A stretch of DNA of 64,000 nt from positions 5,272,804 to 5,336,803 of the forward strand of contig CM037878.1 of the NCBI GenBank assembly GCA_021292165.1, in the 5' to 3' direction. Both the position numbers and the translations under genes were made by a program. The notes below the pieces were generated by a model. It searched no databases. It was not told the origin of the DNA and saw only the letters and a list, made by a program, of their open reading frames with translations. Below are positions 19,976 to 30,861 of the stretch, piece after piece. Origin of the DNA: Shinisaurus crocodilurus. Its lineage: Eukaryota; Chordata; Lepidosauria; Squamata; Shinisauridae. Position 1 is the stretch's first letter; each line of letters opens with the position of its first letter.

Positions 19976-20559
19976 TGTATGTGAATGGGGTATGTATCCA
20001 CATGTGTCAATGTGCCTGTCTTAATGTGGAGAAGATATGAAAGGGGTGCACGCCAGCATTGGCTCCACCCACATCAGGTGGTGGCCCTGCCCACTGCTGG
20101 CATGCAGCTCCTGACACCCGGGCCCAGGACCAATTCAACCCTTGGACTGAAATGGTTCTCCTCCCCTGTTGTAGATGATACTGAGCAGTGGTGCGAGTCG
20201 GCATAAGGCAGCTTCACGTAAATATGCGCCTCCCTCCATCTTCTGTTGCACCATCAAAGTCTCGCGCAGGCCTCTTCCCGATATCCCCGGTCCCCATTCC
20301 GCGAGAGCAGCGGCTGAGAGTCTGCTTTCGCAACTGACTGACACCCGGAGGCCAGCTGCAACCGTTCCTTGTTGTGTGCCATCAGTACGGGCACAGCTGG
20401 ATGGTGCGGAGAGGAACAGAACAGATTATGCTGAATATGCGCAGACATTCCAATCTGCATAATTCATGCAGACTCGGGATTCATCTTTTGTCAGTACAGA
20501 ATCTCCTTGTCATTTCCGCAAAGCAATGGCCACAATTATAAATTGTTATAATCACCACC
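19268..20559. other. unassigned sequence with (TG)n and (AG)n runs
   Basis: A compound (TG)n/(AG)n microsatellite occupies about 19886-19974. Near 20195-20215 the phrase gcataaggcagcttc recalls the tail of the second tRNA-SINE. No exon recognised. Confidence 0.4.
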
Positions 20560-20567
20560 CTCTATAG

Positions 20568-21184
20568 CAGTGTTCTCCAACCTTGGGTCCCCAGATGTTT
20601 TGGGCCTACAACTCCCAGCATGCCCCAGCCAGCGTAGCTACGCTGGCTGGGGCATGCTGGGAGTTGTAGGCCAAAAACATCTGGGGACTGATCAAAATAC
20701 GAAGGAGTTAATTGTAAACTTGTTAACTGCGGCCAGGCTAATGATAGCGAGAAATTGGAAAGTACAACATGTTTTCCTAATAACAGACTGGTATAAGGAA
20801 GTTTGGGACATAGCCCTAAATGATAAACTAACTAGTAGTATCAAATGCAAAAAAGGATTGCTAAAGAAGAATAATTTTATGGAGATATGGAATCAATTAC
20901 TAGACTATGTATTAATAAAGGGGAAGGGTAACATGCCTTGTCAGGATATGTTATATTTTTGGAATTTAGACTTTATTTGATCAAGAGGATAGAAGTATAT
21001 TAATTGGTCCCTTGGAGGGTGGGGGGAAGCACTTTATGATTTATTGTATGTTGATTATGTTATATTTGTGTGATAATGTTGTATTTTGCTAAATATATTT
21101 TCTGTGTTATAATTTGTTTTGAAAAATAAATAAAATATTAAAAAAAAAAAAAAACATCTGGGGACCCAAGGTTGGAGAACACTG
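20568..21184. mobile_element. hAT-type palindromic MITE split by an L1 insertion
   Basis: The MITE arms lie at 20568-20688 and about 21154-21184 and join into the usual palindrome. Exact 8-bp duplications ctctatag (20560-20567 and 21185-21192) bound the whole. The right arm is interrupted by the L1 3' end described next. The centre carries an extra agcta relative to other copies. Confidence 0.95.
20689..21153 (+). mobile_element. L1 LINE 3' end with poly(A)
   Basis: The first part encodes the C-terminus of an L1 ORF2-type protein (LLTAARLMIARNWK, DWYKEVWDIAL), ending at a stop near 20980. A 3' UTR, an aataaa signal and a poly(A) run follow. The flanking MITE sequence acatctggggac is present on both sides (ending at 20688 and at 21165), a target duplication of 12 to 16 bp, as expected for target-primed L1 insertion. 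5' truncation is severe. Confidence 0.92.
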
Positions 21185-21192
21185 CTCTATAG

Positions 21193-21698
21193 GGACCCGG
21201 ATTTTCTGAGCTCGCCACTTAGGTTTTTTTTTCTTTCTTTCACATTATGTTGCCCACGTTCTGTGGGCAGGAACCGTGATCTGCCAGCTGCCACACTGCA
21301 ACAGTAACGTCGGAAGGAAGGGGTTATTATACGTTTCTCTTGTTGTGGCTGGAACTCCAGAGTGGGGACACGCGCGTTGCTGTTAACGGGATGGCCCTGA
21401 GCGAATCCCGACCCGATTTGGTCCCACGTGGCAGGAGATGCTCTTCTTCAGCGGCAAGCAGTGTGGTGGCAGCAGATGGTTTCTCTCCTCTCCCCAGATT
21501 GCAACAGCCAAAACAAATCTCCATGCCCAGCTGAAGAGGGAAGAGAGAGCGCGAGAGCAGAAAATAGAATGGCTGTGTGACTCAGCGCCAGTGACTCAGC
21601 TGGGGAGAGGAGGGGGATCGGGGGGGCCAACGGCACCCATTGATTGCTCATCTTCAATGGGCGCCTGTAGGAGCAACATCACCCATGTGCAACCCATT
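21193..21698. other. unassigned sequence
   Basis: No repeat or exon identified; purine-rich around 21535-21625. Confidence 0.3.
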
Positions 21699-21706
21699 GT
21701 TGTACG

Positions 21707-21852
21707 CAGTGCTTTTTTTCTGGAGAAAAAGGTACCGGAACTCTTGGATTACATTTCTTCGGGAGTAGATGGCGATTAAATTGTAATGCAATTAATAGAA
21801 GAAAAGGTGCTGGAACTCAGTTCCGGTGAGTTCCACCAGAAAAAAAGCCCTG
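21707..21852. mobile_element. hAT-type MITE, 146 bp
   Basis: Ends cagtgctttttttctgg and ccagaaaaaaagccctg are inverted repeats. Exact 8-bp duplications gttgtacg lie at 21699-21706 and 21853-21860. The sub-terminal ctggagaaaaaggtaccgga and aaaaggtgctggaactca blocks are partly similar to each other. No coding capacity. It is unrelated to the 135-bp family beyond the CAGTG end. Confidence 0.93.
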
Positions 21853-22174
21853 GTTGTACGGCCTTGAAGCGAGTCCCCTTCGCACAGGCTGGGGTAACTA
21901 CCTGGAGAAACCCTTCTGTAGCAAGCCTCAGATCCCCAAGCCGGTAATTGGCTCTCCTCAACAGGAAGGGGGGGCTACAAAGGCTGGGTTTTTGCCTGGG
22001 CACTGATAGCTTTTTGGGGGGCTCAACTCTAGCCGGGGGGCCCTGGCAGCCATTAGAGTGTCGGAGAGAGATGCAAAGATGATATGGAGGGCAGAGACAG
22101 GGTGGGGGGGAGGAAGAAGGGAGCGTTCAGAAGGCTGGTTGCAGGGCCCCGGACATGGGGGCTGATGTGGTTCC

Positions 22175-22348
22175 ATAGATTTCATAGATCATAGAGTTGG
22201 AAGGAGCCTACAAGGCCATCGAGTCCAACCCCCTGCTCGGTGCAGGAAACTAGAGGAGGGGGTCTCCCATCCAAGTAATCACCAGGCCTGACCCTGCTTA
22301 GCTTTCCACGCTCAGACGAGCTGAGCCAGCGTGAGCCGCAGGCCTGTG
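22175..22348 (-). mobile_element. 5S-rRNA-derived SINE, minus strand
   Basis: On the minus strand the head reads gaaagctaagcagggtcagg...cttggatgggagacc, the internal promoter half of 5S rRNA (A box to C box). After a short linker comes a CR1-type tail: gcagggggttggactcgatg, gccttgtaggctccttccaa, and ctatgatctatgaa. Nine copies exist in this window. The 5S part suits polymerase III transcription; the tail suits CR1 reverse transcriptase. Confidence 0.93.
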
Positions 22349-22369
22349 GGAGCCCTCTCCAAATCCACT

Positions 22370-22397
22370 CTGGGGACCCAAGGTTGGAGAACACTGG
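22370..22397. mobile_element. isolated right end of the 135-bp hAT MITE
   Basis: Only ctggggacccaaggttggag...aacactg remains, directly after the 5S-SINE and before a second-family tRNA-SINE tail (22400-22447, gaccaagggtctgactcagt). It is a truncated junction of three repeats. Confidence 0.75.
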
Positions 22398-22574
22398 GCT
22401 AGATGGACCAAGGGTCTGACTCAGTATAAGGCAGCTTCCGATGTTCCAGATGGTTCAGGATCAGGGCCTGCTCCAGTTGGACTGCCCCCCCCCCACAGGG
22501 CTAACTGACATCTACAGCCCTGTGGGGAAGAAGAAGGAGGCTGGAGCTTCTTGAGACACAGAGAATTACATAAG

Positions 22575-22740
22575 TAATATTCCCCCCTTCTTCCCTCCCC
22601 ATTCCTTTTTCCTTGTGTGTCGTGTCTTTTTAGATTGTAAGCCTGCGGGCAGGGACTGTCTTCTTAATTGCTGTAAACCGGCCCAGAGAGCTTCGGCTAT
22701 TGGGCGGTATAAAAATTAAATAAATAAATAAATAAATAAA
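22575..22740 (+). mobile_element. L2 LINE 3' end
   Basis: It contains agattgtaagcctgcgggca, then gtaaaccggcccagagagct, tcggctattgggcggtataa and (AAAT)n. It matches 1030-1225 upstream and 58318-58410 in the tail. Confidence 0.85.
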
Positions 22741-23845
22741 TGGTTGGTAGTGATTGGGCAATCTGCTTTTCATGCAAGCCGGTCCACCTTCCCTGATCTT
22801 CTCCCAGCCAGACCATCCCTGGCCTGAAGCATCTTCTTCGGGCGGTTGTGTAATGGAAGACCCACCCTTGACCCAGTCGTGCTGAATCACACGCCTGAGT
22901 AACAAGCCCTTTCCTGCCAGCCCGGCCGTCTATCTCCCCCCCCCCCCGCCCTCGGGCAAAGGCTGTATGGACTTCTGTGGCGCGCTCTGGAGCTGAAGCA
23001 CGGGATGGCGTGTCCACTCCTCGCCCAGTTTTGCTCTCTCCTCTCATGAGAGGGTTTTGCAACCCTCCTTGCTCTAGGAAAACTGGATCTGGGTCAGCAC
23101 GGGCACTCGGCAGAGGACCCAGACTTCTCAGAAGCAGTTCTGAGGGTTCATCACAAAGCTCATTGCAAGCCCGGGCCTCAGGGCAGAAACAGGTCGGTGC
23201 CACCTGTGCACAGGTAAGGTGAAGGGGACCGAGCCGGATCATAATATGCACTCTTAGAGGTTTGTAACATTCAATTTGCATGGATGCAGGAAGGGGGAAC
23301 TCCCCGAGTATCCCAGATGTTTTGCTCACCCCAACAGAGGTGCATGCTGGGTCAGGGAGAAGGGTGAGTCAGTAGCAGGCAAGCAGAGGAATTCATCCAC
23401 TCTGATATTCCAGTTTGCCTTGATAAGCCAGCACCGGGGCTGTTTGCTCTGTGCAATTCCATGAAGGAGGCAGCACGGACACAATCTGGTTCCCGTCCCT
23501 CACACCCTTTCACAACCAAAGCAAGCTCGCATACCTCAAGATCGTATAGCAGATTTCCCAGCCCGGCCACCGTAAATTTGAGGAGCATCTCCCGCCCTTT
23601 CACTTGGAAACCTTAGAATTGTGTTCATGTGTGTGCAGTCAATGTGCATAGAGGGGACAGCCATAACTTGTGGAAGAGCCTGTGCATGTGCGCAACCTGT
23701 ACATGAGGAGGCTCTGTCTATGCAGCCAGGCACCTGCCAAAAGCAGGGCCCCCAATGTGCATACTAAGCCTACGTGGGGGGGGGGGGCACAGGGGACATG
23801 ATTCAGCACCATCCCTCTTCACCAGCAGTGGGGAATAATAGAAAC
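22741..23845. other. unassigned sequence, GC-rich in part
   Basis: A 210-codon minus frame (22697-23329) runs into the adjacent L2 tail and has no domain I recognise. No splice or exon pattern is convincing. A G-run lies at 23777-23786. Confidence 0.3.
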
Positions 23846-25903
23846 AGAATCATAGAAAAGTAGAGTTGGAAGGGGCCTACCAGGCCATCGAGTCCAACCC
23901 CCTGCTCACTGCAGGAATCTAGGTCAAAGCATCCCCAACAGATGATTGTCCAGTTGCACCTTGAATGCCTCCAGAGTGGGAGAGCCCACCACCTCCCTAG
24001 GTAGTAGGTTCCATTGTCTTATTGCTCTGACACTCAGGAAATTTTTCCTGATGTTTAGGTGGAATCTGGGTTCCTGTTGAGCCCATTATTCCGTGTCCTG
24101 CAAACTGGGATGATCGAGAAGAGATCCTGGCCCTCCTCTGTGAGACATCCCTTCAAGTACAGGAAGAGTGCGATCATATCTCCCCTCGGTCTCCTCTTCT
24201 GAAGGCTAAACATGCCGAGTTCTTTCCGTCACTCCTCATAGGGCCTTGTTTCTAGTCCCTTTATCATCCTTGTTGCCCTCCTCTGAACCCTCTCCAGTTT
24301 GTCTACGTCCTTCTTAAAGTGTGGTGCCCAGAACTGGACGCAGTACTCAAGATGAGGCCTAACCAGTGCCGAGTAAAGGGGAATTATCACTTCCCGCGAT
24401 TTGGAAGCTATACTTCTATTAATGCAGCCCAAAATTGCATTTGCCTTCTTTGCAGCCACATCGCATTGCTGGCTCATATTCAGTTTGTGATCTACCACAA
24501 TTCCAAGATCCTTCTCACTTGTAGTATTGTTGAGCCAAGTGTCCCCCATTCTGTAACTCTGCATTTGGTTTCCTCTCCCTAGGTGCAGCACTTGGCATTT
24601 ATCCCTATTAAATTTCATTCTGTTGTTTTCGGCCCAGCGCTCCAGCCTATTGAGGTCAGTTTGAATTTTGTTTCTGTCTTCCAGAGTATTAGCCGTTCCA
24701 CCCAACTTTGTGTCATCTGCAAATTTGATAAGCATTCCCTGTACCTCCTGATCCAAGTCATTAATAAAAATGTTGAAGAACACTGGGCCCAGGACCGAGC
24801 CCTGAGGTACCCCGCTTGTTACCTCTCCCCAGTTTGAGAAGGAACCATTGATAAGCACTCTTTGAGTCCAATTCTGTAGCCAATTGTGGATCCACCTGAT
24901 AGTTGTTCCATCTAGCCCACTCTTAGCTAGCTTGCTAATCAGGATATCATGAGGCACTTTGTCGAAAGCTTTGCTGAAGTCCAGATATATGATGTCCACA
25001 GCATTCCCACAGTCCACAAGGGAGGTTACCCGATCAAAAAATGAGATCAGATTAGTCTGGCAGGATTTGTTCTTGACAAATCCATGCTGGCTTCTAGTAA
25101 TCACGGCATTGTTTTCATGGTGCTTGCAGACTGACTTCTTTATAATCTGCTCAAAAATTTTCCCCGGGATTGATGTCAGACTGACTGGCCTATAGTTCCC
25201 AGGTTCCTCCTTCTTGCCCTTTTTGAAGATGGGAACAACATTTGCCCTCCTCCAGTCGTCTGGCACTTCACCTGTCCTCCATGATTTCTCAAAGATAATA
25301 GACAGTGGTTCTGAGAGTTCTTCTGCCAGTTCCTTTATTACTCTAGGATGCAGCTCATCAGGCCCTGGAGATTTAAACTCGTTCAGAGTAATCAGGTGCT
25401 CCCTGACCATTTGCCTATCAATCTCAAGCTGCAATTCTGCCCCTTCAGTCTGCACTTCAGGTTTGCCAGGGGGGTCATAGACCCTCTTTTGGGAGAAGAC
25501 CGAGCCGAAGTAGGAATTGAACACTTCTGCCTTTTCTTTGTCTTCTTTTATCAATTTGCCATCCTCATTGCGTAGTAGAACCACCATTTCTTTCTTCTGT
25601 CTTTTACTGTGCATGTATCTGAAGAAAGCTTTTTTGTTGCTTTTAGCATTCCTCGCTAACCTTAGCTCATTCTCAGCTTTAGCCTTCCTGACACTATTCC
25701 TGCAGTTCTGTGCTACCTGCCTGTACTCTTCCCCTGTAGCCTGTCCTTCCTTCCACTTCCTATACGTGTCCTTTTTTGTTTTCAGGTCATCTTTGAGTTT
25801 ATTGTGAAGCCACATTGGCTTCTTCTGTTGCCCTCTGCCTTTTTTCCTTGTGGGAATTGTTTGCAATTGTGCCTTTAAAATTTCCTTTTTTAAAAACTCC
25901 CAG
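23846..25903 (-). mobile_element. CR1 LINE, 5'-truncated, minus strand
   Basis: It runs from a junction with a foldback MITE at about 25903 (5' side) to the CR1 terminus at about 23846 (repeated tcatagaa on the plus strand). The endonuclease domain is absent. It is very similar to 10460-12510 and lacks the frameshift found there at 10699, so each copy documents the damage in the other. Confidence 0.95.
24229..25903 (-). pseudogene. CR1 reverse transcriptase, intact FADD, premature stop
   Basis: A frame of about 560 codons. It starts inside the linker before the polymerase (QTIPTRKKGRGQQKKP), then has NYRPVSLTSIPGKIFEQI, LDFSKAFDKVPHDIL, GVPQGSVLGPVFFNIFIND, an intact FADD, and REVIIPLYSALVRPHLEYC. 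It stops after RPYEE at a TGA (24229-24231) where the plus-strand copy continues with RLKELGMF, so the last 100 or so residues are cut off. The first nine codons of the open frame come from the neighbouring MITE and are not part of the element. Confidence 0.95.
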
Positions 25904-26032
25904 GTGGCCCTCCAGATATTCTTGGACTGCAAGTTCCATCATCCCTCATTATTGGCTATACTGTCTAGGCCTGGTGAGAGTTGTAGTCCAACAACATCTG
26001 GAGGACCACCCATTGCCCACCCTTGGTCTACA
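25904..26032. mobile_element. foldback hAT-like MITE
   Basis: The arm ggccctccagatattcttgg is answered by ccaacaacatctggaggacc, around a cccatcatccc-type centre (here ttccatcatccctcattatt). It lies against the 5' end of the truncated CR1, which may have inserted into it. Confidence 0.7.
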
Positions 26033-26814
26033 CACACTGGCTGTTGTTCACACAGACACATGTAAGACGTGTACATCTTCTTTCTCAACTCTCTCCTATT
26101 CCCGTCCAGTTTTACCTTCTTTTGGGATTCCTAATCGATGCTGTTGATGAATACAGAGCACTCTCCATCAAAGCAGAACACCTTTGCAAACTCCGCCCCC
26201 CCCCCCAGCAGAGTTAATGTGCCTTTAACAACTGCATGACCCGCAGAAATTCAGTGGCCCGGTGGTTGATCTGTGGGCCCCCAAGCGCTCTCACGTTATT
26301 GAAGCAATGGCAGGGGACGGTGGCCCTGATCCGTGCCTGTATGGGAGGACACTTGGAGTCCAATGTAAGGTTTTCTGAACTTTCTTAAAAGGAAGGATAA
26401 ATACAATTGAAATATGATAAATTTCATCGTTGGTTCTCTTCTGAGCATAGGACGCTGTCCAGAGGTGGGAATGCTTCAGGATTGGGCCATATTTCCTGTG
26501 AAGGTTCTGGATTGGCCAAGGTACCCTTGTGGGTTCGCTGGCTGTGTGGGGCATGGCAGTCGGTTAGGCATTGCCATGTTTCCCTCATTCCATGGGGGCA
26601 ACTCCTTGTATTCTAATCCATGGAGGAAGCACGCACGCACACAATCTCTCCGGCTCTGCAGTGACCACCCAGAGCCTTGTCGACGTTCCTGGCAGCTTTG
26701 CACGCTGCTGCTCCTGGAACAAAACGAATTCTTGAGTCAAGGCGTCAGGATGACGTCAGTGAACCACACACAGCAGCAAAATACCTGTGTCCAGAGAGCC
26801 AGCCCCTCTTTCAT
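26033..26814. other. unassigned sequence
   Basis: Open frames on both strands overlap. None has a recognisable domain. A C-run lies at 26199-26210. Confidence 0.3.
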
Positions 26815-26989
26815 CGATTTCATAGATCATAGAGTTGGAAGGAGCCTACAAGGCCATCGAGTCCAACCCCCTGCTCAATGCGGGAAACTAGAGGAGGGGG
26901 TCTCCCATCCAAGTAATCACCAGGCCTGACCCTGCTTAGCTAGTTTCCACGCTCAGACAAGCTGAGCCAGCGTGAGCCACAGGCCTGTA
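26815..26989 (-). mobile_element. 5S-rRNA-derived SINE, minus strand
   Basis: Full-length form with CR1-like tail and 5S-like head (gtctcccatccaagtaatca on the plus strand). It contains a small duplication (gcttagctagtttccac) inside the 5S part. Confidence 0.93.
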
Positions 26990-27611
26990 TCTGAGCACCT
27001 CTGTACCAATAGGGCCCCACTGCGTAAACCTGGGACTGGTGCCACCCCTGCTAGTATCAGGCCCCCATCACTGCTGCCGCCACCAGTCACACCCCCGGCC
27101 CCAGATGCGTTTGCCCAGTGGGCGACGTTTGAGACGGGCACTGAGCCAGTACTCGGCTTTGTGGTACTGTGGTAGGTGGCCGCCATCTTAGATTCTTCAA
27201 CATGCAACTCCCGAAGGCAATGTTGGCGTCGTATTTGGGGGGGGGGAATCTAGGATGGGAGCCTCCACCATAGATCCAAAGGCACCGTCCGCTGATGGAG
27301 CACGCCCTGGGTGGGTAAGGTGGGAGACGGAGCAGCAGGTCCAGGCTGAGGCCCAGGGGGAAATGGCGGGTGGGGGAGGAGATGCGTCAGCCTGAGAGAG
27401 CCCTACCGGGCCCCACGGACTTCAGTGCTTGCCTCGGTAAGCCACGTTCTGACACCAGACGTGTCCTCTCTGCATCCTTTCTGCAGCCCTGCCAGTTGTA
27501 GGTTCTGGGCAACCGGGAGGAGGCTCAGAGCCACCGTGCTGAGAGCAGACTCTCTGCATTCTGTACTTTGGTTGTTCCCACATCCTGATGTCCCTTTGGT
27601 AGGGGTTATAG
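26990..27611. other. unassigned sequence
   Basis: GC-rich; no repeat family or exon that I can support. G-run at 27237-27246. Confidence 0.3.
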
Positions 27612-27780
27612 ACTTTCATAGATCATAGAGTTGGAAGGAGCCTACAAGGCTATCGAGTCCAACCCCCTGCTCAATGCAGGAAACTAGAGGAGGGGTCTCC
27701 CATCCAAGAAATAACCAGGCCTGACCCTGCTTAGCTTTCCACGCTCAGACAAGCTGAGCCAGCGTGAGCCACAAGCCTGT
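27612..27780 (-). mobile_element. 5S-rRNA-derived SINE, minus strand
   Basis: Full-length copy. It is followed at 27781-27886 by AT-rich sequence of the tgcatatt family and then by the next 5S-SINE, so two copies lie about 106 bp apart in the same orientation. Confidence 0.93.
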
Positions 27781-27886
27781 TAATTTCAAAGACATGCACA
27801 ACTGATGCGCACATTTTGAGAAATATGCATGAATGAAAATGCACACGGATTTTCATGTGAAAAGAAAACACACACACACACACAAT
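27781..27886 (+). repeat. AT-rich degenerate repeat, short segment
   Basis: Phrases gcgcacattttgagaaatat and gaatgaaaatgcacacggat resemble the family at 9010-9372. It contains a short (AC)n run. A similar stretch continues after the next SINE (28061-28320), so the SINE at 27887-28060 probably inserted into one such element. Confidence 0.55.
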
Positions 27887-28060
27887 TTTCATAGATTTAA
27901 TAGATCATAAGAGTTGGAAGGAGCCCGCAAGGCCATCAAGTCCAACCCCCTGCTCAGTGCAGGAAACTAGAGGAGGGGTCTCCCATCCAAGTAATAACCA
28001 GGCTTGACCCTGCTTAGCTTTCCACACTCAGACAAGCTGAGCCAGCGTGAGCCACAGGTG
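27887..28060 (-). mobile_element. 5S-rRNA-derived SINE, minus strand
   Basis: Full-length copy with both the CR1-like tail and the 5S-like head. It lies inside AT-rich degenerate repeat sequence present on both sides. Confidence 0.93.
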
Positions 28061-28320
28061 AGCATTTTGCATCAGGACGGGTTTGATAAGAATTTACCCA
28101 AACACACAAAGTTCTCCATATTTGGAACAAAAAGAACTGGAGATTTAAACACACACACACACTGATAAGAGAAACTGAAATGGACAGATTTGTCCACCCG
28201 GGCCAAGGGCTTTCCACTTGGATTTTTGAAATGTCAAGCTCTTTCCATCCAGAATATGAAGAAATGTGCAAATTTCAGTAAATACTGTTAAAAAAACAAA
28301 CTGAAACAAAATTCTCAATT
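28061..28320 (+). repeat. AT-rich degenerate repeat, continuation
   Basis: Contains gaatttacccaaacacacaa, ctggagatttaaacacacac and aaatgtgcaaatttcagtaa. Probably the other half of the element interrupted by the SINE at 27887-28060. Confidence 0.45.
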
Positions 28321-28429
28321 GTCTGCACAGGCCAAATGCAATAGGTACAGCTATTCCCAGCATGAAGAGGACTATACAGTACCTACCTACCTACCTACCA
28401 TGTAGCTGTTAGTCTCATACCCTGCCTGG

Positions 28430-29110
28430 AGGAAGATTCCTCTGATGATGATGATGATGATGATGAAGAAGAAGAAGAGGAGGGAGAGAGCCAGCACAAC
28501 AGGCCAGAGCCAGGCGGGGAATTGGAGGCTTCGGATAACAGCCCTCCCGGGGATCCATTAGAAGAGCAACCTGGCCCCTCCCATGCCATTCCTGAACTCC
28601 CCCAAACGCGGGAATCAGAGCCTGAGATACTTCAACAGCGTAGGATCAAACGCAAGCAGCAAAAGAACAAAAGGAAGCCACAGCATGGAGCCTCCCTGAA
28701 AAGCAACACGCTGACCTAATTAACCAGCTGTGTTGATTAACGACCAGCTATAAATTAGCCCAGCAGAAGCCAGCCTGTTGCTGCAGACAACAGCTTTTAA
28801 AACTCTGTGCTTCGCCTTGCTATTCTGGACCTGTCAGATTCCTGGACTCTCGGCTGCCTCCCCTGGACCACCCTTTTGGACACCCCATGACTGGCCTTGA
28901 TGCCTGATGCAACTGGCTCCTGTGAACTGAACTCTGGACCGCTTTGACCTCACCTCTGCCTCCTCCTGCTAACTATACTGGAGCTCTTGTGTATGGCCCT
29001 GGATTGGCCTGATTTCCCTCTTCATTAATCCTAAGACTATCCAAGCCTGGACCGGGGCACTTGCCAGCCTAGGAGTAGCAGGACAGTTAAGGATGAGGAA
29101 CCTGTCAAGA
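28430..29110 (+). other. acidic open frame followed by TATA-like promoter stretch
   Basis: From 28435 a frame encodes a run of Asp then Glu, then GESQHNRPEPGGELEASDN..., a Pro/Glu-rich part and a basic end rich in RRIKRKQQKNKRK, stopping at 28717-28719. About 33 bp later comes a TATA-like ctataaatta, then a leader with many cctggac/ctctgcctcc phrases. It looks like the end of a protein frame beside a promoter, as in an LTR retrotransposon or a decayed host 5' region. I cannot assign a family. Confidence 0.35.
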
Positions 29111-29769
29111 AAAAATCCCCACTAATTAAGCACGAACATGGTTGAATACACAGGAATTCAAACCCAGATTTTTGAGCTAATTCTCAAAAGCCCTGGCCCT
29201 GAACGGATGAAGCTGTCGGTTTTGGTTTCTCCCTCATTCAATCCCTCCCCCAATCGTCATCTTAAGTTCTTTTTGTCTTGAGTATGGAGGAATTTCTGAA
29301 TTCACCCATCATTCCTAACTCTGGTGCTCAGACCTTGCAATCCGGTGGGCAGAACCCAAATTTCCCTCTTTTCGGGGTTCAGCTGCTGGTAAAGATGACG
29401 GGTGGCTGGACCCTGTGACTCTACAGTGCCGATGCATCAAGCCAGAGGGGCACCCCGCTTTTAAAAGCTGGCTCCAGTTCTCCTGCTGCAGGAGAGAGGA
29501 ATGCGCTCACATGCGCATCTGTGGGGTCGCAGCTGCGGACCTGCATTGTCCTGGCTGGATGCCACTCAGCACGGGCACAGGTTCCAAGTGCTGCAATGCG
29601 CATGGGCAGAAAGTGAATGGAAAGCAGCCATTTGGGAGGAGGAGAGGGTCAAACTGCTCCACTTGCTTTTCAGGAGGCATTTGCCTCATGTAGGGACAGG
29701 GGAGAAATTTGTCCAGCTTGCTTACCAAATTCTGCACATTCAAAACAATAGGTGGACCAAACCAGAGTG
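29111..29769. other. unassigned sequence
   Basis: No repeat family or exon recognised. Confidence 0.3.
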
Positions 29770-30170
29770 AACCTTTGAAATTTGCTTTCCTCTGAATTTT
29801 GCAATGGAGTCCTCCAAGCCAAAAATGTGTATACAGTAATACCTTGGATTGCAAGTAACTTGGTTTGAGAGCGTTTTGCAAGACAAGCAAATTTTAAAAT
29901 ATTTATTTAATATATTTTTTTTACTTGATATACAAGCGACGTCTTGCAATACAAGTACTGTAGTACGGCTTAAATTAAAAACCTCTGTACAAATTTTTTG
30001 GGGGGAATTTCGTTTTGATATACAAGTGTTTTGGATTACAAGCAGGTTTCCGGAACAAATTATGCTCTCAATCCAAGGCATGACTGTATATTAGGGAAGC
30101 GTGCACACAAAAGTACTTCTATTAGTGAAAATAACATTTTTTAAAAATGCATCGTTTTTTCTACCCTGTC
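29770..30170 (+). repeat. AT-rich degenerate repeat family, interrupted copy
   Basis: The left block (ctctgaattttgcaatggag, tcctccaagccaaaaatgtg) ends at 29833 and resumes at 30087 with ttagggaagcgtgcacacaa. The block order equals 9010-9372 and 63117-63490 once the mariner-type insertion is removed. Confidence 0.75.
29834..30086. mobile_element. Tc1/mariner (pogo/Tigger-like) MITE, 253 bp
   Basis: Terminal inverted repeats: cagtaataccttggattgca at the left, and atccaaggcatgactg at the right, each bordered by a TA dinucleotide (29832-29833 and 30087-30088), the target used by this superfamily. Internal sub-repeats such as gatatacaag and ttgcaagacaag are visible. No transposase. Confidence 0.85.
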
Positions 30171-30589
30171 CCTGGCTTGGCATGGTCATCAGTTTTCAGT
30201 CCCCAGTGAACAACCCATTGTCCCTGTCTTATCAGCACTGTATTATCCATTATGCAGCTTCTAGGATCCCACAGGTATGAAATAAATAAATTTTAGGCCA
30301 AAGTACAGCAATAACCACAGATGGCATTTCCCGGTCCTTAATTCTGTGCCCGATCTCACAATGAGCCACAGCTAAATGAGTTATGCAAAGAAGGGCAAAT
30401 TTTATTGTTGTTTTAAGAAGCACAAAGACAACACGTACTTGCAATAACTATAATAGCGCGCTGTCGTTACAACAGCCCTGTAAGGTAGGCCAGGATTATT
30501 ATTGCCATGCTGCTGTGATTCAAAGGAGGCACATGACCATCTGAAGTTGTCTTATACCAACTTATGACCTACGCTGAGACTGTTTATGC
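30171..30589. other. unassigned sequence
   Basis: No repeat or exon that I can support. Confidence 0.3.
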
Positions 30590-30724
30590 CAGTGTTTTCC
30601 AACCTTGGGTTCCCAGATGTTTTTGGCCTACAACTCCCAGCATGCCCCAGCCAGCTACGCTGGCTGGGGCATGCTGGGAGTTGTAGGCCAAAAACATCTG
30701 GGGACCCAAGGTTGGAGAACACTG
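30590..30724. mobile_element. hAT-type palindromic MITE (135-bp family)
   Basis: Full palindrome; left end cagtgttttcc with one substitution, right end ggagaacactg. The flanks do not show a clear duplication. Confidence 0.9.
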
Positions 30725-30861
30725 GTGCTGTCCTAAGACTACAGACCACATGATGCATTGTGCTGGTGAGGGGAAAAGAACACAGCCTACAAGGAGACAT
30801 CTAAGGTTAAGCTGATAACACTGAATGCAGACAACACAAATGGAAGAGTTTTTATTGAGAG

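Noticed and set aside
22697..23329. 210-codon minus-strand frame
   Set aside because: Runs into an L2 tail, giving a terminal YLFIYLF peptide; GC-rich sequence favours long chance frames.
28395..28589. Minus-strand frame with poly-serine run
   Set aside because: Shadow of the GAT/GAA-rich stretch read on the opposite strand.
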